A DNA stretch of 64,000 bases from Methanobacteriota archaeon. GTDB taxonomy: Archaea; Halobacteriota; Methanomicrobia; Methanomicrobiales; Methanomicrobiaceae. Location: positions 83,376 to 147,375 of the forward strand of contig JAENYT010000003.1 in the NCBI GenBank assembly GCA_016841665.1, written 5' to 3'. Of the stretch, positions 48,168-58,320 are shown piece by piece (the first letter of the stretch is position 1; each line of letters opens with the position of its first letter). The position numbers and the translations under genes were made by a program. The notes beneath the pieces are model-generated. The model did not search any database. It was not told the DNA's origin and saw nothing but the letters and a program-made list of their open reading frames with translations.

Positions 48168-49517
48168 TCAGCCTGCACACCATCCTTTCCGAACATCACA
48201 TTCATACCAGGTGATGGCGTAGGAGACTTCATCTTCGACCGATTCTCCTGTTATCGCGCAATACCACCGTCCGGGGATAATTCCCGCGGGAGACGTGACC
48301 GAGAGCCTCACCCCTGCATCCATCATCCCGTCATCGCTGTCGGTAAACCGCAACACCGCTCCACCCGGGCCTACGAGCGTGCACGAGAGCGAGTCGTTTG
48401 CATTCTCCCATGAAAAGTCCAGGGACACTCCGGTGGTGCCGGGGGAGATGTCCAGTGCGTACCATCCGCACTCGCCCTCCCGCAGACGACCGTTCTGTGT
48501 CCCCGTCGACACGGGCATGACCGCCGCGGCCGGTTCGACCTTCAGCCCGCTCGAGGGCGGGGATGAAAACGGCTGATACTGGATGGAGAAAACTCCGCCG
48601 TGCACCTCTTCCACCCATGCAATCCCTTCTTCAAGGATCGCCGGCCTCGTCGAGGCCCGCAGCCTTCCTATCCGTGTCGTCTGCCCGTCTGCTAGATCGT
48701 GGCACCGGATCCGGCCGTCTTCCGACCATGCAACGATTGTCTCGCTGATGACCGCGCCGGAACGCTGTGCCGGTCCGCTGGAAAGGGTGTTCACGCCCTC
48801 TTCGGTCGATGCGAGAAGAACCGATCCCCCGTCGTCCCATACTGCCCGTCCCCCGTCGATGCGGGGGGAGACCGGGGCGGTGGTGGTAGCGAGGATGTCC
48901 CGCCGCCCGGATACCAGGTCCAGCGAGACAATTGAGTATGCATCACCACCGGAATGTTCGACCCAGACAACAGTGTTTCCGACGATATCGGGAGCGTAAC
49001 TATCGGTCCTGCCGGTAGAAAGGCACAGGAGATCGCCGGTTTTCGTATCATACATCACGATGCCGCGTTCACCGTCGAAGCCCTCCTCCCAGACAATGCG
49101 GCCGCCGCTCACGCGGGGATTGTGCTGGAGCCCGGTGGTGTGGAGTGCCAGGACCGTTCCGGTGCGAAAGTTATAGAGGACGATGTCGATGGCGGTCCCG
49201 CGCTCCTCCTCCCAGACCGCGAGATCTCCGTCGATATCGGGGGAGCGGGCATTGGTCGCCCGGGAGCGAATGAGGGTTTCGGTCTGCGATGTGGTGTTGT
49301 AGGCATGAATTGCGTGACGGCCCAAAAATGCATAATAGGGGGAGGAGGTGCTTTCGATCCACAGGATGCGGTCTCCATCGGCCGCCGGCGCGGATACGAC
49401 GCTGTTTGGGTGCGCAATCCGGAACGGCCCCTCGTCTGCAAAGGGCACCGCCGCCCCGGTTCCCGCAAAGATAACCGAGACGGCAATGAAGAGCGCAACG
49501 GTTCGTTCCGCCTTCAC
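48168..49517 (-). CDS. Exported beta-propeller (TolB-like repeat) protein
   Basis: Signal peptide; repeated DGDRILWIE / DGDLAVWEEE / GGRIVWEE / GNTVVWVE / DGGRAVWDDG motifs. Confidence 0.85.
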   Translation of the reverse strand: MKAERTVALFIAVSVIFAGTGAAVPFADEGPFRIAHPNSVVSAPAADGDRILWIESTSSPYYAFLGRHAIHAYNTTSQTETLIRSRATNARSPDIDGDLAVWEEERGTAIDIVLYNFRTGTVLALHTTGLQHNPRVSGGRIVWEEGFDGERGIVMYDTKTGDLLCLSTGRTDSYAPDIVGNTVVWVEHSGGDAYSIVSLDLVSGRRDILATTTAPVSPRIDGGRAVWDDGGSVLLASTEEGVNTLSSGPAQRSGAVISETIVAWSEDGRIRCHDLADGQTTRIGRLRASTRPAILEEGIAWVEEVHGGVFSIQYQPFSSPPSSGLKVEPAAAVMPVSTGTQNGRLREGECGWYALDISPGTTGVSLDFSWENANDSLSCTLVGPGGAVLRFTDSDDGMMDAGVRLSVTSPAGIIPGRWYCAITGESVEDEVSYAITWYECDVRKGWCAG

Positions 49518-51538
49518 CTGCTCCCCCTCTTCCAGAGCACAACCACTGCCGCAATGCCGGCAGCCATCACGCCAAATCCTACCGTCGAGGCGTCAGGGAG
49601 CGCACCCGCACCTGTGCCTTCTCCTGTCGCTTCACCAGGCTGTCTCTCCCCGGTGAATGTGGCGAGCCAGAGCTCCCGGACGCCCCGTGATTCATCGGAA
49701 TCGATGTAAAAGAGGTGATTGTCGTCGATGTTTGGATTGAACAATGATGTGCTGTCACTGGATGGCTCGAGAACTGTTCCGGTTGTTATGTCATACGCAA
49801 ATATCCGGCTTGAAGAGCGCTCTATCCTCTCTTCCCAGACAATCAATTCACCGTTTGAATGCGGATTGTATCGGCGTGGCGTTTCCGGGAGAGGGATGGT
49901 CATTGTCTTGATTTCGGGAAGTGTTATCGCCACGATCTCCGTCTTGTACGGCCCGTAGGTTTTATCGTCATAATAATGGAGAGGGGCCACCACCATCCCC
50001 CCGCCCACGAAAGGTGTCCCGTATAATGCACCCTCGGGAGGAGACAGGGTGGTCTGGCTTTGATCGGCCAGCGAGTGGATGGTGATGGGAATGGGCTCTC
50101 CAAATTCTCCTTTCGAATTGAGCCACACAACATACCCTTCGCCGATCGCCGGTTCGATCTGGTGGCCGGATGCATTGCAGAGGACCTGCGTTGTATTGGT
50201 CGAGATGGAATAGAGCATCATATCTCTTTGGTTGGTTTCGTGATCGACAGCAGACAAATCCACCCCTGAAAACGCGATCAGGTCGCCGTCCATTGCAATC
50301 TGGCTGATGTGGTAGCCTTGAAAGGGGATCACCTCAATGGTATCCGTCGAGATGGAATAGAGCCCGATACCGTCCTTCAGGTTGGGATCAACACTTAAAA
50401 TCTCCCACGCGATATGGTCTCCCGAGATGTCCATCGTGGAGGAGAGGTAGGTGGCGCCCTCGACTATCGTGCGTGTGGTGCCCGCCGGGATGTCGTACAG
50501 GTAGATGTTTGTCTTTTCATCCTCTGTTCTCTCGGCCCAGGTGATGTACTCGCCGTCGATGGCCGAGCACCATATCACCGCCTCGTCGGTCGTATAGATG
50601 AGTTCGTCGGTTGTGGGAATCGTTTCATACCCCGTGGTTTCGGCGGAAATCGGCTCCGGTTCGGTCGGCTGGCAGGAGACCTCCTCCGGCCCCTCCTGGA
50701 GCGTCTCGACCGTGATCGCGGGGGTCGGCGGCACGGTAAACCGGTTGTCGCAGAGGACAAACGTCGTGGTGGCGGCGGTGGGGCCGGAATCGAGGTTCAG
50801 TACATACTCCTCGCTATCAAGTTCGCCCGTATCGATATCGACGAACCAGTAGTTGTGGGAACCTCCCTTCACGACCTCGATGGTTCCCGATTCTGCCACT
50901 TCATCCCCCTCACAGGGATTGGCGGAGGCCGGGTAGATCAGGTAGGAAATCTCGTGACCAGGTGGCAGGTTGGTGGATCCTGAGAACCGCAGGAGGTCGC
51001 CCGGGTGACCGGTGGGGGATTGATCGATCCGTATCCATGGCTCTTCCACGAGAAACACCAGCTTCATCGACGCATCGTCGATCTCGGGGCGGTTCAGCGC
51101 TTCTGAGAGTGCCATTGCAGTATCCGAGTAGACGGTCTCGGGATCGTCGAGAGCAAAAAGGGGCATACCCTGGTAACAGACGATGGTCTGTTCGCCATCT
51201 TCGGCGATATCGAGGGCAAATTTCGCGTTGGGGCCCGTATCCTCGATGATCAGGAAATACTGGCCGCTTGCGAGATCGCGCGTCGTTTCCGCCGTGAATA
51301 ATTCTTCCGTAAATGCGTCGTCTTTTGTGGTGAAGGTCCGGCGTTCGTAATGGTTCTTGCCGATGATCCATACGGCGACCCCGGGAAAGTCTGTCTGCCC
51401 GCTGATCGAGAGGGGCAGCCCTTTGGGGAGGATCGGCTGGTTCACCTGTGCGGTAAGCGCAACGGCAGGTGCGATGACCATACACAGCACCAGAATGGCG
51501 GCTGCGCAGCGTGTAAAGTGCGAATTTGCTATCTTCAT
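49514..51538 (-). CDS. Exported DUF3821-like plus beta-propeller surface protein with C-terminal TM
   Basis: MKIANSHFTRCAAAILVLCMVIAPAVALTAQVNQPILPKGLPLSISG...; C-terminal TVGFGVMAAGIAAVVVLWKRGSR. Confidence 0.8.
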   Translation of the reverse strand: MKIANSHFTRCAAAILVLCMVIAPAVALTAQVNQPILPKGLPLSISGQTDFPGVAVWIIGKNHYERRTFTTKDDAFTEELFTAETTRDLASGQYFLIIEDTGPNAKFALDIAEDGEQTIVCYQGMPLFALDDPETVYSDTAMALSEALNRPEIDDASMKLVFLVEEPWIRIDQSPTGHPGDLLRFSGSTNLPPGHEISYLIYPASANPCEGDEVAESGTIEVVKGGSHNYWFVDIDTGELDSEEYVLNLDSGPTAATTTFVLCDNRFTVPPTPAITVETLQEGPEEVSCQPTEPEPISAETTGYETIPTTDELIYTTDEAVIWCSAIDGEYITWAERTEDEKTNIYLYDIPAGTTRTIVEGATYLSSTMDISGDHIAWEILSVDPNLKDGIGLYSISTDTIEVIPFQGYHISQIAMDGDLIAFSGVDLSAVDHETNQRDMMLYSISTNTTQVLCNASGHQIEPAIGEGYVVWLNSKGEFGEPIPITIHSLADQSQTTLSPPEGALYGTPFVGGGMVVAPLHYYDDKTYGPYKTEIVAITLPEIKTMTIPLPETPRRYNPHSNGELIVWEERIERSSSRIFAYDITTGTVLEPSSDSTSLFNPNIDDNHLFYIDSDESRGVRELWLATFTGERQPGEATGEGTGAGALPDASTVGFGVMAAGIAAVVVLWKRGSR

Positions 51539-51703
51539 TGTCGGCCCCTCCTGCACGTTCAACCGTGCAGGCCGTATTGATCGGTATTTCCCGTTGCCAT
51601 ATACCCTTTCTGTGAGAATCGCCAACTCCGGGCTCTGGCGAAGCCGGGATGGTCCGGGAGAGACGATGATTGTCACAGATCATTTTTATTATCCCGATTT
51701 CAA

Positions 51704-52504
51704 ATGCATTGTCGGGAGGCGTTCAGGATGGCTGGGATTTTCCGGATCACGCTGCTGGTTCTGGCTCTTGTCGCGATGGGTGCCGCACCCGTGGCGGCGG
51801 CCGGCATGTACTCGGTGGAGACGTGGGAAGCGCTCCCTCCCGGTGGGAACGTGATGGACGCCATGCCCCTGTCGTGGTGGGAGGTCGCTCCGCTGACGCT
51901 CACCTGGTATACGGTCTGCATGATCTGCCCCCTGTTCTGCTCCCCGGCGGACCTCCTCTACGCGGCCGGTGCATGGTGCTGCCTGGGCTTTCGTCGGGCA
52001 GTGCGCTGTGGCGTACTGAGTCATCCCCTCCGTGCGGATATATACGGCTATATTCGGATGCACCCGGGAACCTCGTTTTCCGTGATTGCAGAAGAAACCG
52101 GCATCAACCGTGGAACCCTGCACTACCACCTCTACATCCTTCTCCGGGAGGGCAAGATTTCGGAGCGGAAGGAAGGTGGGTATACGACATACTTTGAAAA
52201 CGGCGGCAGGTATTCTCCGGATGAACAACGGATCCTGTCCCGTCTCCGTGCAGGCACGGGCGGCGAAATCTGCAGGTTCCTCGCCCTGCGTTGCGGTGCA
52301 ACGCGACCCGAGATTGCCCGCCGGATGGGGATTGCTCCTTCATCCGTCTCGTGGCACCTCTCCCGCCTGAACAGCAGCGGCATCGTTGTTTCGGAAAAGG
52401 TGGGCCGGAAGACAACGTATCGCCTCACGTCCGATGCCGCTGCGCTTCTCTGCACCTGCACCCCCGATGGTGCCCGGGAACCAGTGGAGGAACCCTGCGC
52501 ATGA
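51704..52504 (+). CDS. Membrane-anchored transcriptional regulator with two winged-HTH domains
   Basis: N-terminal signal/TM; SHPLRADIYGYIRMHPGTSFSVIAEETGINRGTLHYHLYILLREGKI and ATRPEIARRMGIAPSSVSWHLSRLNSSGIV. Confidence 0.85.
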   Translation: MHCREAFRMAGIFRITLLVLALVAMGAAPVAAAGMYSVETWEALPPGGNVMDAMPLSWWEVAPLTLTWYTVCMICPLFCSPADLLYAAGAWCCLGFRRAVRCGVLSHPLRADIYGYIRMHPGTSFSVIAEETGINRGTLHYHLYILLREGKISERKEGGYTTYFENGGRYSPDEQRILSRLRAGTGGEICRFLALRCGATRPEIARRMGIAPSSVSWHLSRLNSSGIVVSEKVGRKTTYRLTSDAAALLCTCTPDGAREPVEEPCA

Positions 52505-52596
52505 ATATGGGCATATCACCGGCGGCGGGAGAAGACGGGAGGGCGAGAATGGAAGGCTGCGAAAATGACGAGATCTCTCTTATTGCAGGGAGAAAA

Positions 52597-53805
52597 ATGA
52601 AACCAAATCTCCTGACAGGATTCCTTGCGATCCTCATCGTCGGCTGCCTGCTGTCATCGGGATGCACCGGGCCGGCGGTTTTGGCCGGCGAGCCGGATGC
52701 CGCTCCCGCCCCCCCAACGCCCGTCGCTCGAATCACGCCCCTCTTTTTCACCTCTCTGCATCAGATGCAGAGCATTCTCGACCCAGAGATTACGCTTGCC
52801 CTTCCCTGCTATCTCCCGGAGGGGTATCTCTTTTCAGGCGGTGCCTGGCCTCCAGGGTCTGAAGATGGCTGGCGCCAGGTGTGCTATCTACGCGGCGAGG
52901 AGACACTCGTCCTGATCCAGCAGCCCTCAAACCAGGGGCCGTTCGATTCCGGAAACGACGAATATGTCGTGAATGCGACGGTCGGCGGCGGGCCGGCAAC
53001 CCTCGTCATCGGAGAGAAGACGGAGGTACGGTGGAGCCGGTATAATCTCTCGTTCCGGTTGACGGGAACCCTCCCGCAGGATGAGATGATCGACATCGCC
53101 GAATCCGTCCGTCCCGCCCCCTATGATCCCGACACACTACCTCCGTATGATTACCTGCCTCCTGCAAATCCCATGGAGGAAACGCTCGAGGTTGGCCGGA
53201 CGGTCTCGGCAAATAACCTCACGGTCACCTTCGTATCGCTGGAATGCACCCGGGAGCGGTGCGAGGCGGTGTTCTTTGTCGACCTCGTCGCATCGCCCAC
53301 AGCGCCTGCGCCCCCTGGTGGAACCACTCCGCCGCGCTCGCCCGATCCCCACGGCGAGTTCTGGGTGGACAACGGCACTCCTCTCCGGACCACGCAATCA
53401 TACAGCTACCGGCCGGAGGGAAACGGCACCCTCATCTTCTGGCGGACCGATCCCATTCCCTCCGACGCCGGGGTGTTTCATGCACGGATCACGAAGTTCC
53501 GGAATCAGGAAGGCTTCTGGGAATTTTCTGTCGCGCTCCACAGAGTATATCCGGACGATGCAGGCCGGCCGTATTTCTATGACCGGGAATCGATCTCGAA
53601 TACCGCGTCATTCCTCATCAGAACACACGATCCGCTTACCGAGGAACAGATCGAGACCTTAAGGAGAACCGGGGTCCGCAAACTGGCACCCTCGGAGATC
53701 GACACGATATACCACAGCCTGATCGAAGAAGATCGGGTCGAACGTGTCAGGGAACTGGAATGGGTGGAGGATGTCTATCCCAATAAGCTCAAAGATCAAG
53801 CATAG
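52597..53805 (+). CDS. Lipoprotein, DUF4367-like N-terminal region
   Basis: MKPNLLTGFLAILIVGCLLSSGCTGPAVLAGEPDAAP...; LPCYLPEGYLFSGGAWPPGS. Confidence 0.75.
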   Translation: MKPNLLTGFLAILIVGCLLSSGCTGPAVLAGEPDAAPAPPTPVARITPLFFTSLHQMQSILDPEITLALPCYLPEGYLFSGGAWPPGSEDGWRQVCYLRGEETLVLIQQPSNQGPFDSGNDEYVVNATVGGGPATLVIGEKTEVRWSRYNLSFRLTGTLPQDEMIDIAESVRPAPYDPDTLPPYDYLPPANPMEETLEVGRTVSANNLTVTFVSLECTRERCEAVFFVDLVASPTAPAPPGGTTPPRSPDPHGEFWVDNGTPLRTTQSYSYRPEGNGTLIFWRTDPIPSDAGVFHARITKFRNQEGFWEFSVALHRVYPDDAGRPYFYDRESISNTASFLIRTHDPLTEEQIETLRRTGVRKLAPSEIDTIYHSLIEEDRVERVRELEWVEDVYPNKLKDQA

Positions 53806-53998
53806 ATCACGAGCAACCCCATCGATCTGATGTCATATGTTTCACAAGAGCATTGTCGTCGCAGCACTTGGAAAAGAAATCCGGGTCGTTCATGAAAGCA
53901 TCCGTTCGCGACCTCGATCCTGAAACCCTGTTGGAAGGGTACCTTCATAGGAATCATTAACCGCAATGTTTAAATAGACAACCTCTCAATGTTGACAT

Positions 53999-54445
53999 GT
54001 GCCTCTCCCCTTGAATGACCGCCAGTTTGAGTTCTGGAGGCTCCGACGCAACGGCCTCGCCAATATACGCATCGCGGAGATCTTCCATATATCCCGGCAG
54101 GCGGTCTCAAAAGCACTCCTTTCCATGGATGGAAAGGTCGAGACCACGCTCCTTGAGATGGCCCACGCGAACCAGATCGAGATGGAGAAGCTGAACGCGG
54201 AGAAAGGAGTGCTCTTCGGGCGCTCAATCCCGTTTAATGCAGCCGCTATCGTGTTTATCTCCGTAAAGCACGGGGTACAGGTCTGGTACGAACACGAGGG
54301 AGACTGCGGTTCCTGCCCGCGTTACACGCAATGTATCGAGTTGCTCTGGGATTTTGCCGATGAGATGGGGGTTGAACTGACAACGACCGATGACCCGACG
54401 CGGATGGCGGATGAGCTGTTTGCGAAATTACAGGAGCTCGTGTGA
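53999..54445 (+). CDS. HTH regulator (sigma-70 region 4-like/Tx-type) with C-terminal Cys cluster
   Basis: LNDRQFEFWRLRRNGLANIRIAEIFHISRQAVSKALLSMD...DCGSCPRYTQC. Confidence 0.85.
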   Translation: MPLPLNDRQFEFWRLRRNGLANIRIAEIFHISRQAVSKALLSMDGKVETTLLEMAHANQIEMEKLNAEKGVLFGRSIPFNAAAIVFISVKHGVQVWYEHEGDCGSCPRYTQCIELLWDFADEMGVELTTTDDPTRMADELFAKLQELV

Positions 54446-55086
54446 TCATGCCTCTCACGGACACGATACGGGCGTACCTCGGGTGGTGCCCCGCGGCCGG
54501 ATCAATGCGGGTGAATCGGCCGGTGCACCCGGAGGCCGGAACGGTGGACGCATCGGCTGGGAGGGACGAAGCCCCGGAGATCGTTCATCACTGGCGGAGC
54601 CGCTACCGCAATCAGCTGCTGGTCATGGCGGTAACCATGTCGGTGGCGGCAGCGACACTCTTTCTCCTGATCGAGGAAGTACCTGGATACTATACGGTGG
54701 GCATTGCCATCGGGATTGGCTCAGGGATAGGGTTCCTGCTCAGCTACCAAAAGAGATATGCCCGCGTCGCTGCCGGTGAGTTCGCCAGGGCCCGCGGGAC
54801 CCGGGCACAGCGTGTCATCCGGTATTTAACATCGCTGACGTTGTTTTCCGTGCCGGCATCGTTCGTTGTGATTGTCGCCGGTGTGGCGTGTTTTGCACTG
54901 CTGGGTCTGGTCGGAGCGATTTTCGCATTTTCGCTGGGGATGAGCATTACATGGTGGGCCCTCTATTGCCTCACGGTCTTCTGGGAACGGCGGCACCAGA
55001 CAACCCTGATATCAGACCATGGTTTGATGTATACAATGGATATGGTGGTGCATGGCGACAACAGGTCGGAGGGAGGCGTATGGTGA
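54442..55086 (+). CDS. GWCP-motif membrane protein, paralogue 1 (DUF1673-like)
   Basis: RAYLGWCPAAGSMRVNR...; TM pairs; start overlaps the HTH gene. Confidence 0.8.
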   Translation: MIMPLTDTIRAYLGWCPAAGSMRVNRPVHPEAGTVDASAGRDEAPEIVHHWRSRYRNQLLVMAVTMSVAAATLFLLIEEVPGYYTVGIAIGIGSGIGFLLSYQKRYARVAAGEFARARGTRAQRVIRYLTSLTLFSVPASFVVIVAGVACFALLGLVGAIFAFSLGMSITWWALYCLTVFWERRHQTTLISDHGLMYTMDMVVHGDNRSEGGVW

Positions 55087-55781
55087 CGAGGCTCGCGGAA
55101 GCACTACGAAAATGGGCGGGATGGTGCCCGAATCAGGGCGTGAGTGCGTCGTTTCAGAGAACCAACCGCTATGCCGATTCACATTCTCCAGCACCTCCTG
55201 ACAATGATGCGCAGGTGCTGAGCGGTGTGATCGTGGATTATGGAGGATGGATCAGCACTCCTTCTCTTGTCATTGCGTTGGCTGCAGGTTTCGTCGTACT
55301 TGTCCTGTATCTCTCCGTCATGTATCCTCCCGCAGGCGGCTTTCTGTTCCTGACGCTCTGTCTGGCCTATTCCGGCATGGAACTGTACACGACGTTGCGA
55401 AGAGACCGGATTGAGGTAGCTGGGGATTGCATCGTCTTCCGGCGGTCGCTCCTCCCGTCCGTCACCATTCCGAAGGACACCGTCGTGAAGGCGGAGGTGA
55501 GAGAAAACAAACCCCCCATGCCTTTCTGGCTCCTCGCGGCGGCAATTGTATTGATCCTGGCGTCAGCAGTCGGTAGTATCTACAGAGGATTGGATAATCC
55601 TGCTTCGTTTCGGGTTATATGTGGTTTCGGCGCCGCGGTCTTTTTCCCCGTGATGTTCTACCGCACCTGCATCCGCACACGCTACCCGCAGGTGCTGGCG
55701 CTCACGACTGCACAGAAAAAAATCGCTATGATCTATGCCGATGATCCCGATAGCATCGCAGGGATTCTGGAGGTATCCTGA
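55080..55781 (+). CDS. GWCP-motif membrane protein, paralogue 2
   Basis: MVTRLAEALRKWAGWCPNQGVSASFQRTNR...; ATG overlaps the previous stop codon. Confidence 0.8.
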   Translation: MVTRLAEALRKWAGWCPNQGVSASFQRTNRYADSHSPAPPDNDAQVLSGVIVDYGGWISTPSLVIALAAGFVVLVLYLSVMYPPAGGFLFLTLCLAYSGMELYTTLRRDRIEVAGDCIVFRRSLLPSVTIPKDTVVKAEVRENKPPMPFWLLAAAIVLILASAVGSIYRGLDNPASFRVICGFGAAVFFPVMFYRTCIRTRYPQVLALTTAQKKIAMIYADDPDSIAGILEVS

Positions 55782-56263
55782 TGGCAATCTTTGTGGAATT
55801 TTTCAGGAAAAAACTCGGGTGGTGCCCCAACGCGAATTCCATCAGAACGTCCGGGCACACGGGGCAGGAAACGGAATTCGGAAATGCACGCAAGAAATTT
55901 GATCCAGAAAAGAGTCCGGATCCGGCATCCGCCGGTGCCAGCGGAGGCGTTCAATCCGAATACAAGGAAAACATACTGTTGATCCTCATTGCGGTGGCCT
56001 GGCTGTTTCCGGTCGTCTACCAGCGTGAGTTTCTCCCCATCCTCGCCGTCCTGAGCGCCGTTGCCATGTATTGCGATGCACAGGATATTCATGCCGGCCG
56101 CAATTTCGAGAAAGAGACGTTACTCGGCAATGTTGTCACCTGGCGCCCCCTCACGTGGGGAGCGGCAACGTTCGTAGGCGGGATTATTATTATGGCCATT
56201 TACCTGTTCCACCGAAGGGAGATCTTCAATGCAAACAGGGAGGGCAGCGTTCGTGAACAGTAG
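55781..56263 (+). CDS. GWCP-motif membrane protein, paralogue 3
   Basis: MAIFVEFFRKKLGWCPNANSIRTSGHT...; TGATG overlap with the previous gene. Confidence 0.8.
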   Translation: MAIFVEFFRKKLGWCPNANSIRTSGHTGQETEFGNARKKFDPEKSPDPASAGASGGVQSEYKENILLILIAVAWLFPVVYQREFLPILAVLSAVAMYCDAQDIHAGRNFEKETLLGNVVTWRPLTWGAATFVGGIIIMAIYLFHRREIFNANREGSVREQ

Positions 56264-56822
56264 GTCATGGGTTGAAAGATATGCCGGCTGGTGCCCGCGT
56301 GCGAGTGCGTTCCGTTCTGATCTCGATACCGGCTCGATTCTGCAGGATACGCAAAAAAGCAGGGCTGCGCTGCCTCGGCGGGTCCTCGCACCCGCGCTGG
56401 TATTCCTCCTCCCCCTCCTATCTGCGTTGATTTTTGTGGGTTATACCCTCATGATCCCGGTTCTTCTCCCCTCGACGGAGGTGCAATTGGCGGTGAAATC
56501 CCTCATGGTCGGCATCCCGGAGGCCGTCGTCATCCTGTACGGCCGAAGGACACTCGATGCGATCGGTGCGACGCTCTCGGGTGCGTTCCTGTACCCTCTC
56601 TTCGGGATATACTCCCAGGCCCTTGGTCTGCTATTCATTCCCGGGTTCATGGCAACGCCGGCTATATACTGGCTGCACTGGAGCATGGTCGTCGGCGCTG
56701 TGCCCTTTGTCGTTCTGCTGGGTGCGATGGGCTTTTTCGCATCGAAAAAAACGAGCGGACCGCTTCTCATTGCAGCCATTCTCGGCACGCTGGCGATTGC
56801 GATCGTGTGGGGGCTGGGCTGA
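56253..56822 (+). CDS. GWCP-motif membrane protein, paralogue 4
   Basis: GTG start; VNSRSWVERYAGWCPRASAFRSDLDT...; 5 TM-like segments. Confidence 0.78.
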   Translation: MNSRSWVERYAGWCPRASAFRSDLDTGSILQDTQKSRAALPRRVLAPALVFLLPLLSALIFVGYTLMIPVLLPSTEVQLAVKSLMVGIPEAVVILYGRRTLDAIGATLSGAFLYPLFGIYSQALGLLFIPGFMATPAIYWLHWSMVVGAVPFVVLLGAMGFFASKKTSGPLLIAAILGTLAIAIVWGLG

Positions 56823-56837
56823 ACTCTACGGCAGAAG

Positions 56838-57392
56838 GTGGATGAAATGAATGTTCTAAAAAAATTGAAGGTTTTAATGGGGTGCCCGAACGCAGGCATG
56901 CAGCCGGACCGGAGACCGGTGAGCGATATCGGGTATCCACATCAGGTACTGGTAATGGCAGTAACGATGACCTTAACTGTCACAGCGCTGTTTTTATTGT
57001 TCGACACTACCCCGGATGTACACCGGAAAGCGTCGACTATCGGGATTTCGGTCGGGATTGCAGCAATTCTTGTTACCCTGTGGCATTCCTGGAAGAGATA
57101 TGACAGAATTGATGCAGGTGGATTGAGCAGAACACATGAAACGAAACGACAACGAACTCTCCGGTATATTGGCATTCTTGGTTTTTCCATCGCGGTAATC
57201 GGCTCGATGGCATGGTGGGCATTGAATAGCGACTTTGGTCTCATTCTTGCGGAATTCGTGGGTGCAGGCATGGTCGTCTGGGCGTCATACCTCACCGTGG
57301 TCGTCTGGGAGAGGCGCCATCACAAGGTAGTGATGTCGGAAAAAAAGTCAATGTACACAGTGGATGTGACATTTGGGCGCACTTTGCGCTAA
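56838..57392 (+). CDS. GWCP-like membrane protein, paralogue 5
   Basis: MDEMNVLKKLKVLMGCPNAGMQPDRRPVSD...; body resembles paralogue 1 (HQVLVMAVTMTLTVTALFLLFDTTPD vs NQLLVMAVTMSVAAATLFLLIEEVPG; ERRHHKVVMSEKKSMYTVDV vs ERRHQTTLISDHGLMYTMDM). Confidence 0.8.
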   Translation: MDEMNVLKKLKVLMGCPNAGMQPDRRPVSDIGYPHQVLVMAVTMTLTVTALFLLFDTTPDVHRKASTIGISVGIAAILVTLWHSWKRYDRIDAGGLSRTHETKRQRTLRYIGILGFSIAVIGSMAWWALNSDFGLILAEFVGAGMVVWASYLTVVVWERRHHKVVMSEKKSMYTVDVTFGRTLR

Positions 57393-57516
57393 TATCCCTC
57401 CGCTGGGAATAATTACCTCTCTGGCCTCTCCAGAGCCCGGGGGGAAACATATCCCCAAATTATATAGTCTGCCACTGGGAATAGCGGTACAAGGAATAAC
57501 AGTCGATTATACCGTT

Positions 57517-58203
57517 TTAAGGAATGTCAACCTGATATTTCTCCTCGATCTCCTTTATTCTCTGTTCTCTTTGCCTGATGTGTTCCCAAAGAATTTCTCT
57601 GATGAATTTCTGATCATCATCAGAAAGTGGTGTTGAGAGGTCGATTCCGGCATTCTCCGCATCTCTCAAAACACTCTGGGCATATATGTCCTCAACTTCC
57701 CAAAAATCCAGCATTAATTGAGTATACTCATCGCTATACGAGGGGACTGGAGGGCCATAGGCAAATCCGGTTTCTGCACCATTGGTATCGCTTCCATTCA
57801 CGGCCCTATTCACCGATTCATTTCTCCCGATGTAGCCAAAATCTCCTATTTTGGTTACCGTTTTGCCGAGCAGTTTGTTCGCGCTCACCTGAACCGCGTA
57901 AAAGATTTCGCCATTTTTCTGAACATAAAATCGGTAATATAGGGGATACCCGTTGGAATCGAGCAGGATTGCGGGTTCCGGGGACACCACCGAACCGTTG
58001 AATCTATCATATGTTTCCTGGCTGACTCCGTTGAGGGTGTATAGTTCAAGGATTGCCACTGCTGCCTGATCCCACCCGCGCTCTAAAGGGACGGTTGTAT
58101 TGACGGCTAAACTCTGTTCATCAGGCGCTATACAGCCGCATATGATGGCGCAGGTCACGATGAGTGCTACTGATGCAAGCGAAGGAATTGTGCGGGAGTT
58201 CAT
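57517..58203 (-). CDS. Lipoprotein of unknown function
   Basis: MNSRTIPSLASVALIVTCAIICGCIAPDEQSLAVNTTV...; lipobox. Confidence 0.7.
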   Translation of the reverse strand: MNSRTIPSLASVALIVTCAIICGCIAPDEQSLAVNTTVPLERGWDQAAVAILELYTLNGVSQETYDRFNGSVVSPEPAILLDSNGYPLYYRFYVQKNGEIFYAVQVSANKLLGKTVTKIGDFGYIGRNESVNRAVNGSDTNGAETGFAYGPPVPSYSDEYTQLMLDFWEVEDIYAQSVLRDAENAGIDLSTPLSDDDQKFIREILWEHIRQREQRIKEIEEKYQVDIP

Positions 58204-58320
58204 AAATATGACTTCTATTGAGAGATCTATTCTTGCGTTTATATCATTTGTCCCTCGTCATGGCGGTTGGCCGCAGCTAAGTGGAAGCAAGGTACGCATG
58301 CTTCCAGAAATATCATATCC

